Shown here piece after piece: positions 5,232 through 5,580 of a DNA stretch of 5,580 nucleotides (position 1 is its first letter; every line of letters begins with the position of its first letter). The position numbers were made by a program, and so were the translations under genes. The notes under the pieces are model-generated. The model made no database searches and was not told where the DNA came from. It saw nothing but the letters and a program-made list of their open reading frames with translations. The DNA comes from Methanobacterium sp. Lineage in GTDB: Archaea; Methanobacteriota; Methanobacteria; Methanobacteriales; Methanobacteriaceae. The DNA lies in assembly GCA_019084405.1 (NCBI GenBank), contig JAHRFX010000035.1, forward strand, positions 1-5,580, read 5' to 3'.

Positions 5232-5580
5232 ATTAGAAGAAAATTAATATTAACAATCTTATTATTTAGTTTAATATCAATAGTGAGTTTAAATGGTATT
5301 TATGCAGTAGTAGATAATGGTTCAGAAAATATAACTGATACTGTTAATGTTGAAATGCAAACTACATCTAATACTAACGAATTGACTCCTGCTGGTAATT
5401 CTTATTCTGTGGCACAAATGGAGGACGCTGCAACCCGGGTAGGAAACTTCATACAAAACAATAGAGTACTGCCCAACTACGTAACCATCAACAAAAAACA
5501 GGTGAGCATGCCTGATTTCCTGCACATGCTGGCCACCACCACTACCAACCTGGACCAAGCTAAAAGCACTCCCCTAACCC
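5232..5580 (+). CDS. Secreted pseudomurein-binding-repeat protein (5' part)
   Basis: The first 116 codons of a cell-surface protein that continues past the window edge. Residues 1-25 form a signal peptide: RRK, then a hydrophobic core (LILTILLFSLISIVSL), with likely cleavage near GIYA. Residues 26-58 are a Thr/Asn/Ser-rich linker with possible N-glycosylation sites (NGS, NIT). From about residue 62 a pseudomurein-binding repeat begins (AATRVGNFIQNNRVLPNYVT, then INKKQVSMPDFLHMLATTTT), a module that attaches proteins to the pseudomurein wall of Methanobacteriales. C-terminal domains (adhesin, transglutaminase-like, peptidase or more repeats) are unseen. The start is unusual: the only position fitting the ribosome binding site is ATT, not ATG. 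Starting at the later in-frame GTG would remove most of the signal peptide. Codon use shifts from AT-rich in signal and linker to GC-richer in the repeat. Confidence 0.88.
   Translation, partial: MRRKLILTILLFSLISIVSLNGIYAVVDNGSENITDTVNVEMQTTSNTNELTPAGNSYSVAQMEDAATRVGNFIQNNRVLPNYVTINKKQVSMPDFLHMLATTTTNLDQAKSTPLT

Noticed and set aside
5322..5558. 78-codon minus-strand frame opposite the pseudomurein-binding protein
   Set aside because: Antisense to a well-supported secreted protein; composition (many His, Gly, Ser) is typical of a shadow frame.
1..5580. CRISPR array, insertion sequence or other mobile-element gene
   Set aside because: No regularly spaced identical repeats and no transposase, integrase or Cas-like protein in any frame.

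Overview
The window looks like chromosomal DNA of a methanogenic archaeon of the order Methanobacteriales, most likely Methanobacterium or a close relative. The strongest taxonomic clue is at the right edge: a secreted protein whose first folded segment is a pseudomurein-binding repeat, a cell-wall anchoring module of pseudomurein-walled methanogens. The very AT-rich intergenic DNA, archaeal TATA-like boxes, strong GAGGTG/GGAGG ribosome binding sites, T-tract terminators and many very small genes all fit.

Layout. 1-636 holds no gene but contains GC-richer inverted repeats that look like a structured RNA or a small palindromic element. 637-1259 (minus) is a two-gene operon: a small winged-helix regulator followed 2 bases later by a three-helix membrane protein. 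1408-1569 (minus) is a 53-residue zinc-ribbon protein. 1781-2577 (minus) is a heliorhodopsin gene, the most striking gene here. It keeps the retinal-binding lysine, the counterion glutamate and the family's signature motifs, but its first helix is in other reading frames, separated by two apparent one-base insertions. 2845-3450 (plus, divergent) is a SOUL/HBP-family heme-binding protein interrupted by one in-frame TAG codon, with good family sequence on both sides. 3461-3598 (minus) is a 45-residue protein with an excellent ribosome binding site, and 3749-4114 (plus) is an unrecognised 121-residue protein. 4504-4683 (minus) is a small helical protein. From 5232 to the window edge runs the start of the pseudomurein-binding surface protein, which appears to begin with ATT.

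How the parts fit. The regulator/membrane pair is probably a self-contained sensing or autoregulatory unit. Heliorhodopsin (retinal photoreceptor) and the SOUL protein (tetrapyrrole binder) are transcribed away from a shared intergenic region of about 270 bases, so a common light- or redox-related role is possible but is inference only. Both genes carry reading-frame lesions, and the surface protein lacks a normal start codon. Either this stretch is decaying in this strain or the sequence contains errors; raw reads or a sister genome would decide.
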